Shown one piece after another: positions 16,916 through 24,077 of a stretch of 64,000 nucleotides of DNA; position 1 is the stretch's first letter; every line of letters starts with the position of its first letter. The notes under the pieces were generated by a model that saw only the letters and a list, made by a program, of their open reading frames with translations, was not told the DNA's origin and did not search any database. The DNA comes from UBA2336 sp049306095 (GTDB lineage: Bacteria > Bacteroidota > Bacteroidia > Cytophagales > Cyclobacteriaceae): the NCBI GenBank assembly GCA_049306095.1, contig JBAQPU010000002.1, positions 10,125 to 74,124 on the forward strand, written 5' to 3'. A program made the position numbers and the translations under genes.

Positions 16916-17533
16916 TTATGTTCTATTCCTGAAATATGAGCCACGAACTATAAAGCCATTGAATGTATTTTCTATTCTGGCATTGAGCCACGGACTATCG
17001 CGCACTTGGCCGTGATACATTCCGCGTTTGTTTAGAATTTCACATAATGTTTGATAGTCCTGGTATTCTTTGAGTGCTTCATCCTGGACAAAGACTTTGA
17101 GTCCTTTAGCCTCAAAATGGCGTTCAAGTTGGTTAGTGTCAATCTGCCATACCTCTCCGTCATGGAACAATCCAGAGAATTTATTTGAGCCTGAATACGC
17201 CATGCGATAATTGAACCATGCTGATAGGGTGTACTTCAATTCTTGTAATTCAGCCGGTAGATCAGCCGGAACATGAATACCGGATGCTTGAAGTTCTCGA
17301 AGTTTTTTGTTGCCTTTAAGTTGAAGGTCAAAGATGTACTTGTCAATTGCTGATTGTGAAGATGTGATTGTTTTTATCTCATCTTGCCCAAGTCCGGCAG
17401 TATTAAGTTTGTTGAGGATGTTTAAGCGATTTGTTAGCTCGGCTGTAATGCGCTGAATTTCGCTTTGATGTTCATAAACCAAAAATGATTCTGTGCCTGG
17501 TGTTACTTCTTCAATTGCTGTTTCCATTGTCAT
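16916..17533 (-). CDS. hypothetical protein of the integrative element (205 aa)
   Basis: A 205-residue soluble protein I do not recognise. The first ~75 residues are predicted helical and charged (EHQSEIQRITAELTNRLNILN), which could form a coiled coil; the second half is richer in aromatics (WFNYRMAY, HDGEVWQID, YFRNRT). There is no signal peptide or membrane segment. The start ATG 17533 overlaps the stop of the preceding 62-codon gene (ATGA). As the last gene before the tandem terminators it could be cargo or a packaging/replication helper; nothing in the sequence decides this. Confidence 0.75.
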   Translation of the reverse strand: MTMETAIEEVTPGTESFLVYEHQSEIQRITAELTNRLNILNKLNTAGLGQDEIKTITSSQSAIDKYIFDLQLKGNKKLRELQASGIHVPADLPAELQELKYTLSAWFNYRMAYSGSNKFSGLFHDGEVWQIDTNQLERHFEAKGLKVFVQDEALKEYQDYQTLCEILNKRGMYHGQVRDSPWLNARIENTFNGFIVRGSYFRNRT

Positions 17534-17718
17534 TGATGTTTAGTTGTTTTTTTAGGATTAGCCCATGAAATCATTATCCATTTGATTTGTGGGTAAAGTG
17601 CTATAATCGCCTCAAGCTCTGGCGGAGAAAATTCCTTTCCGTCAACCTCCCATTTACCGGTATCGGGGTCTTGTATGGCTGATTTAATTTGTTCCATAAA
17701 CTTTGTTTTGGATAGCAA
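17530..17718 (-). CDS. small hypothetical protein of the integrative element (62 aa)
   Basis: A 62-residue protein ending KWIMISWANPKKTTKHQ. The middle, DPDTGKWEVDGKEFSPPELEAI, reads like a short soluble domain but is not one I can name. ATG 17718 overlaps the previous gene by 35 bp; ATG 17697 (MEQIKSAIQDP) is an alternative with a 14-bp overlap. Its stop overlaps the next gene by 4 bp, so it is translated as part of the operon. Confidence 0.65.
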   Translation of the reverse strand: MLSKTKFMEQIKSAIQDPDTGKWEVDGKEFSPPELEAIIALYPQIKWIMISWANPKKTTKHQ

Positions 17719-18046
17719 TGATTGTTTTTAGATCATCATCACTTAACCTTGAAAAATCTATCGGAGAACCTGAAAAATCATTGCCTTCGCTGTCAGTCAT
17801 TGCAACGCTCTGGAGGCGTGATACTGCATAGGGTAGTAAATCAAGCATAACCTGAATTTTTTCTTTCTCCTTGAGTTTGCTAAACCATTCTGGAAAGTTT
17901 TTCCAGTTGTCGTTTAGAAATGTTTTGATTTCATCACGCAATTTATTTTTGCTTGACCCTTTTGGTTTACCTGGATTTCCTGGAGCGAATTTCCCGTTGT
18001 TGTTATGGTATCCGTTCACGTTGTCCTGATCGTTAATATCGTTCAT
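17684..18046 (-). CDS. DUF5681-like protein (possible small-terminase-related)
   Basis: A 120-residue protein whose residues ~17-38 read GKFAPGNPGKPKGSSKNK, the DUF5681-type signature often encoded next to phage terminase genes. The rest is helical and charged, ending FSRLSDDDLKTIIAIQNKVYG. In phages and satellites such proteins sit near packaging genes, but no large terminase is present here. ATG 18046 overlaps the previous stop (ATGA). A role in DNA recognition is a reasonable guess, not demonstrated. Confidence 0.7.
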   Translation of the reverse strand: MNDINDQDNVNGYHNNNGKFAPGNPGKPKGSSKNKLRDEIKTFLNDNWKNFPEWFSKLKEKEKIQVMLDLLPYAVSRLQSVAMTDSEGNDFSGSPIDFSRLSDDDLKTIIAIQNKVYGTN

Positions 18047-18735
18047 AAGTAAATTTTTTTTGTTGGTTCTTCGAATCTTCCATGCTTAGAATTGAAGTAG
18101 GGCTTGGATTCCGTTTCAACAACGGAAAAGAATTTCTTCCGTACCTTTGATCCTGTTGATCTACTACGATAACCAAACAAGGAGCTGGCACTCATCGCGC
18201 TAAACGTTACTTGATCTTTTTTTTCGCCTTTAGCTTTAAGCGCATAACGGATTTGTGCCAACTTCCTTGATGCAATTTTTTCACGGATAACATTTTCAAT
18301 TTGTCGTAAATAGTCTTTTCTCTTTTCGGAAAATATTGAAACTGAAATTTTCCAGTACTTGAATTTTAGAATATTTTCAACTTTGACACGGTTAATACCC
18401 ATTGATCTCCATACGAATTGATAGGCTTTGAGCTTAATTACTCTACCATCACGCCAAGCCCATCCACGCTTAATTAGTGCCTTTATAGTTCGCTGATATG
18501 CTCGGTGTGTGTGTTCAATTCGGAATGTACCGCAATTGGGATTTTGTACTTTTAAATCAAGGTATTTGCAATACAGCTTAAAATCTTTCCATCCCCTGGA
18601 AGTGGAATATTTTTCCCGTGAATCTCCAATGTTTACCGGAACCTTGATGAAGTCGGATTGCGGAAAACGACACTTTTCGTAAGGTATTATATCCTTGCCT
18701 TTTACTTTCGAAATGTGTCGTATTTGGTTTTTCAT
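18043..18735 (-). CDS. putative winged-helix replication or regulatory protein (230 aa)
   Basis: A 230-residue basic protein. The C-terminal part VTFSAMSASSLFGY then RSRSTGSKVRKKFF looks like a helix-turn-helix recognition segment of the kind found in Bacteroidota phage and plasmid proteins. The N-terminal half is rich in aromatic and basic residues (RGWKDFKLYCKYLDLK, RGWAWRDGRV). An upstream in-frame start at 18774 exists, but ATG 18735 makes an exact ATGA overlap with the preceding gene and is preferred. Function may be replication initiation or DNA binding; I do not recognise a named family. Confidence 0.68.
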   Translation of the reverse strand: MKNQIRHISKVKGKDIIPYEKCRFPQSDFIKVPVNIGDSREKYSTSRGWKDFKLYCKYLDLKVQNPNCGTFRIEHTHRAYQRTIKALIKRGWAWRDGRVIKLKAYQFVWRSMGINRVKVENILKFKYWKISVSIFSEKRKDYLRQIENVIREKIASRKLAQIRYALKAKGEKKDQVTFSAMSASSLFGYRSRSTGSKVRKKFFSVVETESKPYFNSKHGRFEEPTKKIYL

Positions 18736-19016
18736 AGGAATAAACTGATTTGACCTGCCTGGCAGGGTTGGCAAATGGTTTTGTTTGTACTTAGAAATTC
18801 AGCAGGCATTTTAGAAAGTGGATCAATGGCTTTCTTTACAATACACACCCTGTTTTCCTTTCTCAGGGTTGCAATGAACCTGCAAATATTCTGAATTGGT
18901 ATTCCGGTTTTGCTGCTAAGTTGTAGCCTGGTCAATGGTTCTTCGCTTAGGGTTTCAAAAACTCTTGCTGCCTGACTTGCCCATTTTTGGCGTTTTTGTT
19001 TGTAGATTTGTTCCAT
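18732..19016 (-). CDS. small winged-helix-like DNA-binding protein (94 aa)
   Basis: A 94-residue protein starting MEQIYKQKRQKWASQAARVF. The segment TRLQLSSKTGIPIQNICRFIATLRKENRV has the helix-turn-helix-wing order of a MarR/IclR-like winged helix. The open frame extends to 19217, but that would overlap the HTH gene by 152 bp, so ATG 19016 is chosen. A Cys pair (C-QPC) near the end could bind metal or be incidental. It probably regulates the element. Confidence 0.7.
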   Translation of the reverse strand: MEQIYKQKRQKWASQAARVFETLSEEPLTRLQLSSKTGIPIQNICRFIATLRKENRVCIVKKAIDPLSKMPAEFLSTNKTICQPCQAGQISLFL

Positions 19017-19065
19017 CCTATTTGATTTAATTTTAAAGAAGGTCCACCTGGCAGTGGCCTTTTTT

Positions 19066-19278
19066 TTATTTGATTGAATCTGTTTTGATGAACACTCTTT
19101 TCCCGATGTAGGAAGCCTGTATTCGGCCATTTTTAATAGCCCGCCAAACTGTTGTACGACTGATGTCGTGTTGTTCGCAGAATTTTTGAACCGGTACGAT
19201 TTGATTTTTTTGATCACGCTTTTCTAATTCGGCAGTGATCATTTCGCGGATTGTTTCTTCAAAATTCATATTAGTCAT
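19066..19278 (-). CDS. excisionase-like helix-turn-helix protein (70 aa)
   Basis: A 70-residue protein with a MerR/Xis-type HTH: VQKFCEQHDISRTTVWRAIKNGRI then QASYIGKRVFIKTDSIK, the usual order of recognition helix and beta-hairpin wing in excisionases and HTH_17 proteins. ATG 19278. It is the first gene after a 116-bp gap downstream of the integrase pair, so it likely begins a second transcription unit. It may act as a directionality factor for the recombinase, as such proteins do in related elements. Confidence 0.8.
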   Translation of the reverse strand: MTNMNFEETIREMITAELEKRDQKNQIVPVQKFCEQHDISRTTVWRAIKNGRIQASYIGKRVFIKTDSIK

Positions 19279-19362
19279 TTTTTTAATATTCTCTTTTCGT
19301 TGTGTTGGTCAACGATTCAAAGGGAATAAAAAAAGTAATTGACTGTATGTAGCAAAAGAAGT

Positions 19363-19397
19363 TAGTGTCTGCAATGACCGACTAAACTAAGACACTA
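19363..19397. promoter_or_regulatory. 8-bp inverted repeat between the two element transcription units
   Basis: TAGTGTCT (19363-19370) and AGACACTA (19390-19397) are perfect inverted copies with a 19-bp spacer. The right arm overlaps the stop codon of the 145-aa gene. It could be an operator for the HTH proteins or a weak terminator; no strong T-tract follows on the - strand. Confidence 0.35.
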
Positions 19398-19832
19398 TTT
19401 TTTAATAAATGATTTGAGATGTTTATTTACCCAATCCTTTGTGAAATTGTCTCCTACCTGACTGTGTTTATTTAGAAATTCTGCCAACCCTCGGCACGAG
19501 GAAATATGCTGTTTTGTTGGATTTTCTCTTTCGATAATTGACTTAGCGCGATCTACTTTTTCGGCATTTGGTTTGCGTTTTTTGCCTGATGGTTTTTGTG
19601 GTGATTGATTCTTGTAAAATTTAACTCCCAATTCTGCATACGGTCTTTGAAACGCCATCTGTTTGAGTAATTCTTTCCGGTGTTTTCTAACTTCTTCTTC
19701 TGATAGACCGCCCGTCAAAATACCATTTGGAAATTTTCTATAAAGTCTTTCAATTTCAGCCTTAGCTTTCATTTGTTGTTCGTGCGCTTCCTTGAGCTTA
19801 GCTAATTCTCTTTTGGTACGCTTCTGCTTCAT
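19395..19832 (-). CDS. basic hypothetical protein downstream of the integrase (145 aa)
   Basis: A 145-residue, strongly basic protein. Its first ~35 residues are an uninterrupted charged helix (KQKRTKRELAKLKEAHEQQ), probably a coiled coil, and the centre is lysine-rich (PSGKKRKPNAEKVDRAK). I know no family for it. ATG 19832 overlaps the integrase stop by ATGA, so it is co-translated with the recombinase; a DNA-binding accessory role is plausible. Confidence 0.7.
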   Translation of the reverse strand: MKQKRTKRELAKLKEAHEQQMKAKAEIERLYRKFPNGILTGGLSEEEVRKHRKELLKQMAFQRPYAELGVKFYKNQSPQKPSGKKRKPNAEKVDRAKSIIERENPTKQHISSCRGLAEFLNKHSQVGDNFTKDWVNKHLKSFIKK

Positions 19833-21031
19833 GCTACCTTCATTAAGCCACTCAATCCCTTCATGGTCTTTTCCATTCCCTGCATTGCCTGGCGTACACG
19901 GTTAACCCTGAATGTATGTTCAGGTGAACCCGCGTAGAGGTCGGTAATTGATTTAAAGCTGTGGCCTAATTCATCTCTGGCAATCTCTCCACCTAAGCCG
20001 AGATCGTTTAACAGACGCGCATAAAACCGCCTGCCTGAATGAAAAGAAATTTCTTCGTATTTGGGCTTCATTACTTCGCTGTGGAGGTTTCCGACTGCCC
20101 GAATGACCAATACATCTTTTGTTAATCCTGAACGCCTTAAAAGCGGTTTAAGAGCCGATGACAACGCCTGCCTGGTATACTTAATACCTTTGCTGTATTT
20201 CCGAAATAGTTGTTCGTTGTATTTGTGAAGGGTTACAAGAACCGGCTGTTTAGTTTTCGTTTGCAGGCGTTCGTAATGAAAGTCGTTAAGTTCTCCACGT
20301 TGAAGGCTTAGGATATCGCTAATCCGTAAACCTGAAAAACAGGCTAATAAAAAAACATCTTTAGCCACTTGCTCAAGGTCATTTTCTGAATCTGTTTGCA
20401 TGACAGATTTAACCTCCGCCCATGTTAGCCTGGTTTTTAATGCGTTGACGGTGCTGTATGGAAGTTCATAACTCGTAAGGGCAGGGATATCAATGTTAGC
20501 ATGATTAGCAACATTTATAAGGGCGCGGAGCCTTTTGTATTGCGAATTATTGGCAACGCCCTGTTTTGTCAGGTGTTCAAAGAAAGCCTTTATACGGGGC
20601 TTTGTGAGCTTATCAAAGGTTAGAGCTTTGTTATGTTCAGTGATGTTGGTCTTAATGGTTTTAACAGCCTTCTTTTGGCCTTCACTGTAGGGTGAATTGA
20701 GATAATCGTTACACCATCCAATGATACTTGATCCTAAAGGCTTTTTAGCCTTGTCGAGGTTTTCGATAAGGTCTTTAAGGGTTGGTTCATTCCCTTGATT
20801 TAAGAGGTCGGTATAGCTGTCCTGTAGCTTTTTCTCAAGCTCTTCCAGTTTTGCCGGTAGAATCTTTGGCCGGTTTTTTTTCACGTGCCATTGATCTTTA
20901 AGGAGCCTTACCCCGGTGTTGTAAGTGAACTGACTTTTAGAGTTCTGTTTACTCCTGATGTACACCGGAATACCTTCTTCGTTAGCGCGAGATTTCCAGA
21001 AAAAGTATGATATTTTGAAATAGTCCTTCAT
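19829..21031 (-). CDS. tyrosine recombinase (element integrase)
   Basis: A 400-residue site-specific recombinase of the Bacteroidota type, with N-terminal arm-binding domain (KDYFKISYFFWKSRANEEGIP), SAM-like core-binding domain (~100-200) and catalytic domain. Catalytic residues are R236 (SGLRISD), H331-x-x-R334 (HSGRR), H357 (ELGHSF) and nucleophile Y366 (TDLYAG), numbered from ATG 21031. The frame can also start at ATG 21088, but the extra residues are encoded by the arm-site repeats, and a TACCTTTG -7-like element at 21083-21076 would place the transcript start downstream of it. It catalyses integration at tRNA-Ser. Its stop overlaps the next gene (ATGA). Confidence 0.93.
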   Translation of the reverse strand: MKDYFKISYFFWKSRANEEGIPVYIRSKQNSKSQFTYNTGVRLLKDQWHVKKNRPKILPAKLEELEKKLQDSYTDLLNQGNEPTLKDLIENLDKAKKPLGSSIIGWCNDYLNSPYSEGQKKAVKTIKTNITEHNKALTFDKLTKPRIKAFFEHLTKQGVANNSQYKRLRALINVANHANIDIPALTSYELPYSTVNALKTRLTWAEVKSVMQTDSENDLEQVAKDVFLLACFSGLRISDILSLQRGELNDFHYERLQTKTKQPVLVTLHKYNEQLFRKYSKGIKYTRQALSSALKPLLRRSGLTKDVLVIRAVGNLHSEVMKPKYEEISFHSGRRFYARLLNDLGLGGEIARDELGHSFKSITDLYAGSPEHTFRVNRVRQAMQGMEKTMKGLSGLMKVA

Positions 21032-21069
21032 GTTACTTTTACCCTTGTTACTACTTTTGTTACTACTTT
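21031..21069. promoter_or_regulatory. putative integrase arm-type sites, attR side
   Basis: Two perfect TTGTTACTACTTT copies at 21045-21057 and 21057-21069, plus a partial TGTTACTTTT at 21031-21040, at about 12-bp spacing. They match the attL-side sites and overlap the integrase leader, so recombinase binding could also repress its own gene. Confidence 0.6.
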
Positions 21070-21159
21070 CTGAAACAAAGGTAAACATAAAGTAACTAAA
21101 ATTGGCTTAAAATCGCTGGTTTATTCCTTTAGAATGCTTCAAATTGCAACTTTCGGGCA

Positions 21160-21172
21160 CCGCTCTCTCCGC
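21160..21172. repeat. attR core (13-bp direct repeat)
   Basis: CCGCTCTCTCCGC, identical to the end of tRNA-Ser at 16661-16673 and isolated here from any tRNA body, as expected for the displaced half of an attachment site. Confidence 0.85.
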
Positions 21173-21345
21173 CACGTGTCATGCCGGACCTGTTCCGGCA
21201 TCTTACTTTTTGATAGACGTAGGCTCAACCCGATATGGGAAGATGTCTCGCTTTGCTCGACATGACCGAATTGTGATACGAGATGCCAGCCCTGCCGCTT
21301 CCGGTAGGCAGGCCTGTTCCGGCATCTTTATTTTCAAAAAAAAAT
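21173..21345. repeat. cluster of REP-like palindromes
   Basis: Directly right of attR lies a hairpin TGCCGGA-CCTGT-TCCGGCA (21182-21200) followed by a T-rich stretch, then an inverted element at 21237-21268 (reverse complement starts CGGTCATGTCGAGCAAAGC), then a second copy of CCTGTTCCGGCATCTT (21312-21327). The 21237-21268 element has the same plan as the repeats around the GIY-YIG gene at 32.5-32.9 kb. An ORF spanning it (21144-21407) is not credible as a gene. Confidence 0.65.
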
Positions 21346-21378
21346 TATTCTATCTTTCAGGCTGTACAAATTCTCTCT

Positions 21379-22707
21379 ATGGCTTTTTCGATGCAGTTAA
21401 AATATAATAACCCGAAAGTTGTCAATGCCTGGTGCATGTACGACTGGGCTAATTCGGTGTATAACCTGGTGATTACCACTACCTTTTTTCCAATTTTTTT
21501 TCTGGGCGTGACCAAGGCAGCCTTTGGTGAAGATAACGTACCCTTTATGGGCAGGGTATTTAAAAATTCAGCCTTATATGATTATGCGTTGGCCTTTGCG
21601 TACCTCGCCATCGCCATCATCCTTCCTATACTTTCATCGATTGCCGACAGCCAGGGAAACAAGAAAAAGTTTATGCAGTTTTTCTGTCTGCTGGGCGGCT
21701 TTGCCTGCAGCGGATTATTTTGGTTCAGAGGTGAAAACATTGAGTGGGGCATTACCTGTTTTATTCTGGCAGTAGTGGGATATGTAGGAAGCCTGGTCTT
21801 TTATAATTCGTATTTACCTGAGATTGCCGCCCCGGAAGATCGTGACCGGATCAGCGCGCGTGGTTATGCGATGGGATACATCGGCAGTGTGATTTTACAA
21901 ATCATCGGGTTTGGGTTGGTTATTTATTTCTCCAGCCAGAATGATAAACTGTCTGGTCCGCTTTATACCTTTTTATTAGTGGGTATCTGGTGGATTGGCT
22001 TTGCTCAAATTACGTTTGCTTACCTTCCGTCAAATAAGCCGGTACCTGAAAAACTGAGTCGAAATTTTTTAACCAGGGGGTTTATTGAGTTAGGGAAAGT
22101 CTGGAATCAGATAAAAAAATTAAGTGTATTGAAATGGTACCTGACAGCCTTCTTCTTTTATAGCATGGGCGTACAAACGGTGATGCTGGCGGCTATCATT
22201 TTTGCCAGTAAAATTTTAGGCTTGCCCAGCGAAAAGCTGATTATAACCGCAGTATTAATTCAGTTGCTGGCCGTTGCGGGGGCGATCTTGATGTCGCGAT
22301 TATCGGAGCGGTTTGGTAACCTTAAAGTGTTGATGGCGGTGGTGTTGATGTGGATATTTATTTGTTTTTCGGCTTATGAGGTAACTTCACTAAAAGAAGC
22401 AGGGCATTCAGTGGAGGTGTATTTTTACTTTTTGGCGATGGGCGTTGGTCTCATTATGGGGGGTATCCAGTCGCTGAGCAGAAGCACCTACAGCAAATTG
22501 ATGCCGGTGACCAAAGACACCGCTTCTTTTTTCAGTTTTTATGACGTAGCAGAAAAGGTAGCGATCGTAATCGGCATCTTTACATTCGGCTACATCGATG
22601 AATTGCTGGGAATGAAAAATTCCCTGCTGTCCTTGATTGTATTTTTTGTGTTGGGGTTTGGCGGCTTGATGATCACCTACCGCAAACAGCTATTAGCTAA
22701 AAGCTAA
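21379..22707 (+). CDS. UMF1-type MFS permease
   Basis: A ~442-residue polytopic membrane protein with about 12 helices. The start WCMYDWANSVYNLVITTTFFP is diagnostic of the UMF1 (Atg22-like) permease family, whose substrates are mostly unknown. LSSIADSQGNKKKFM matches the MFS loop 2-3 motif. The open frame begins at 21283, but that part is encoded by the REP cluster; ATG 21379 or ATG 21391 (MQLKYNNPK) is the likely start. A TATCTTTC sequence at 21349-21356 could be a -7 element. An unusual palindrome TATTAGCT-AAA-AGCTAATA overlaps its stop. Confidence 0.88.
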   Translation: MAFSMQLKYNNPKVVNAWCMYDWANSVYNLVITTTFFPIFFLGVTKAAFGEDNVPFMGRVFKNSALYDYALAFAYLAIAIILPILSSIADSQGNKKKFMQFFCLLGGFACSGLFWFRGENIEWGITCFILAVVGYVGSLVFYNSYLPEIAAPEDRDRISARGYAMGYIGSVILQIIGFGLVIYFSSQNDKLSGPLYTFLLVGIWWIGFAQITFAYLPSNKPVPEKLSRNFLTRGFIELGKVWNQIKKLSVLKWYLTAFFFYSMGVQTVMLAAIIFASKILGLPSEKLIITAVLIQLLAVAGAILMSRLSERFGNLKVLMAVVLMWIFICFSAYEVTSLKEAGHSVEVYFYFLAMGVGLIMGGIQSLSRSTYSKLMPVTKDTASFFSFYDVAEKVAIVIGIFTFGYIDELLGMKNSLLSLIVFFVLGFGGLMITYRKQLLAKS

Positions 22708-22742
22708 TAACTGGTAACTGGTAACTGGTAACTGGTAACTGG
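22708..22742. repeat. 7-bp tandem repeat, TAACTGG x5
   Basis: Five perfect TAACTGG units start immediately after the permease stop codon and end five bases before the stop of the convergent AMP nucleosidase gene. Confidence 0.9.
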
Positions 22743-22746
22743 ATAG

Positions 22747-23517
22747 TTAATACCTCAGATGCTTCACCGTCATTCCGTTGTTGATTAACTGCTTCAATGA
22801 ATCAATTCCAATTTTTAAATGTAAATCAACATAACTGGTTGTTACCACTTTGTCGCTGGCTTCTGTTTTTACGCCTTCAGGAACCATCGGCTGATCTGAA
22901 ACAAGTAACAGCGCGCCTGCGGGAATTTTGTTGTGAAATGCTGTTGAGAAGATGGTAGCCGTTTCCATATCGATGGCCTGCGCCCTTATTTTCCGTAAGT
23001 AGTTTTTAAATTCTTCATCCCATTCCCACACCCTGCGGTTGGTTGTAAACACGGTTCCGGTCCAGTAATCCTGGTTGTAATCACGAATGGTAGTTGAGAT
23101 CGCTTTTTGCAGCGCGAATGATGGAAGCGCTGGCACTTCAGGAGGGAAGTAGTCGTTCGATGTTCCTTCTCCGCGTATAGCGGCAATAGGAAGGATCAAA
23201 TCACCTAAATCGTTCTTTTCTTTCAGTCCGCCACACTTACCTAAAAATAGAGCTGCTTTTGGTTTAATGGCACTCAAACAATCCATCATGGTTGCCGCAT
23301 TTGGGCTGCCCATCCCAAAATTGATGATGGTTATGCCTTCTGCAGTGGCATTTCGCATGGGTTTGTCAATGCCATTAACAGGAACGTTATGAAGATCAGC
23401 AAACATCTTCACGTAATTATCAAAATTGGTGAGCAGAATGTATTCACCAAACTCATTGAGCGGAGTGCCCGTGTAGCGTGGTAACCAGTTTAGTACTATT
23501 TCCTGTTTCGTTTTCAT
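22747..23517 (-). CDS. AMP nucleosidase
   Basis: A 256-residue nucleoside-phosphorylase-fold enzyme of the short Bacteroidota AMP nucleosidase type, which splits AMP to adenine and ribose 5-phosphate. GITIINFGMGSPNAATMMD (~82-100), LFLGKCGGLKE, and QAIDMETATIFSTAF (~186-200) with the purine/ribose-binding Met-Glu are visible, as is the late LLLVSDQPM segment. ATG 23517. Its gene is divergent from the HsdR_N-like gene and convergent with the permease. Confidence 0.88.
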   Translation of the reverse strand: MKTKQEIVLNWLPRYTGTPLNEFGEYILLTNFDNYVKMFADLHNVPVNGIDKPMRNATAEGITIINFGMGSPNAATMMDCLSAIKPKAALFLGKCGGLKEKNDLGDLILPIAAIRGEGTSNDYFPPEVPALPSFALQKAISTTIRDYNQDYWTGTVFTTNRRVWEWDEEFKNYLRKIRAQAIDMETATIFSTAFHNKIPAGALLLVSDQPMVPEGVKTEASDKVVTTSYVDLHLKIGIDSLKQLINNGMTVKHLRY

Positions 23518-23542
23518 CTTGTTGATTCCTTATTTTGTGGCG

Positions 23543-23986
23543 ATGTTGAAGCTCAATCTTCCTGAATTTGAAGTGAACCTCAAAAAATCTGAGGGAAAAA
23601 TATGGATTTTTGACGGGATAAGAAAAAAGTACCTGGTGCTGACTCCTGAAGAGTGGGTAAGGCAGCATTTGATTAATTACTTCATTCAATATTTAAAATA
23701 TCCAAAATCGTTGATCAGTGTCGAACGCGGACTTACCTATAACCAGCTTCAAAAACGATCGGATATTGTTGTGTTTGATCGTTCCGGTAATCCGTGGATG
23801 ATTGTAGAGTGTAAATCGCCTGAAGTAGAATTGGATCAGAAAAGTGTTATGCAGGTTGCTGTTTATAACACTGATACTAAAGCAAAGTATGTTTCAGTAT
23901 CAAATGGATTAAAACATATTTGCTACGAAACGAAAGCGGAGGTGAAGGATGTTGTGTTGTTGAAGGATTTTCCGGTGTACGAATAA
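23543..23986 (+). CDS. orphan type I restriction HsdR N-terminal-domain protein
   Basis: A 147-residue protein matching the HSDR_N_2 domain: a PD-(D/E)xK nuclease core with RSDIVVFDRSGNPWMIVECKSP, where D, E and K of the motif are all present (D-x13-E-x-K pattern). No helicase domain or hsdM/hsdS gene follows, so it stands alone, as such small proteins often do in Bacteroidota. The frame opens at a TTG at 23519, but ATG 23543 (MLKLNLPEFE) is the natural start. Biological role is unknown. Confidence 0.85.
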   Translation: MLKLNLPEFEVNLKKSEGKIWIFDGIRKKYLVLTPEEWVRQHLINYFIQYLKYPKSLISVERGLTYNQLQKRSDIVVFDRSGNPWMIVECKSPEVELDQKSVMQVAVYNTDTKAKYVSVSNGLKHICYETKAEVKDVVLLKDFPVYE

Positions 23987-24069
23987 GTCTGAATCTGGAT
24001 AGCCAGAATTAAAAAAAATTTATGGATTAATTCTTTTAATCCATAAATCCCGGATATCCTGATTCAGAC
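23987..24069. terminator. nested inverted repeat, probable bidirectional terminator
   Basis: Between convergent genes. The outer arms GTCTGAATC (23987-23995) and GATTCAGAC (24061-24069) are perfect, a middle GGATA/TATCC pair supports the stem, and an inner 13-bp perfect stem ATTTATGGATTAA/TTAATCCATAAAT (24018-24030, 24036-24048) has a 5-nt loop. An A8 run before the inner stem gives U's on the - strand. Confidence 0.7.
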
Positions 24070-24077
24070 AATTTGAA

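Larger units (their letters stand above)
16661..21172. mobile_element. 4.5-kb integrative element at tRNA-Ser(GGA)
   Basis: A 13-bp perfect direct repeat CCGCTCTCTCCGC bounds the region: one copy is the 3' end of tRNA-Ser plus one base, the other lies 4,499 bp away. Between them, all genes are on the - strand: a tyrosine recombinase nearest attR, then a basic 145-aa protein, an excisionase-like HTH protein and five further genes joined mostly by ATGA overlaps, ending in two tandem terminators next to attL. Repeated TTGTTACTACTTT motifs occur near both ends, as expected for integrase arm-type sites. Gene content matches no element type I recognise; no conjugation, capsid or transposase genes are seen. 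Confidence 0.9.

Noticed and set aside
19017..19217. Long N-terminal extension of the 94-aa winged-helix protein
   Set aside because: It would overlap the HTH gene by 152 bp in another frame; ATG 19016 leaves the complete domain.
21144..21407. 87-aa ORF across attR
   Set aside because: It is built from the att repeat and REP palindromes and overlaps the true permease start.
22708..22742. CRISPR array
   Set aside because: The repeats are 7 bp without spacers; this and the other heptamer arrays are simple tandem repeats and no cas genes are present.
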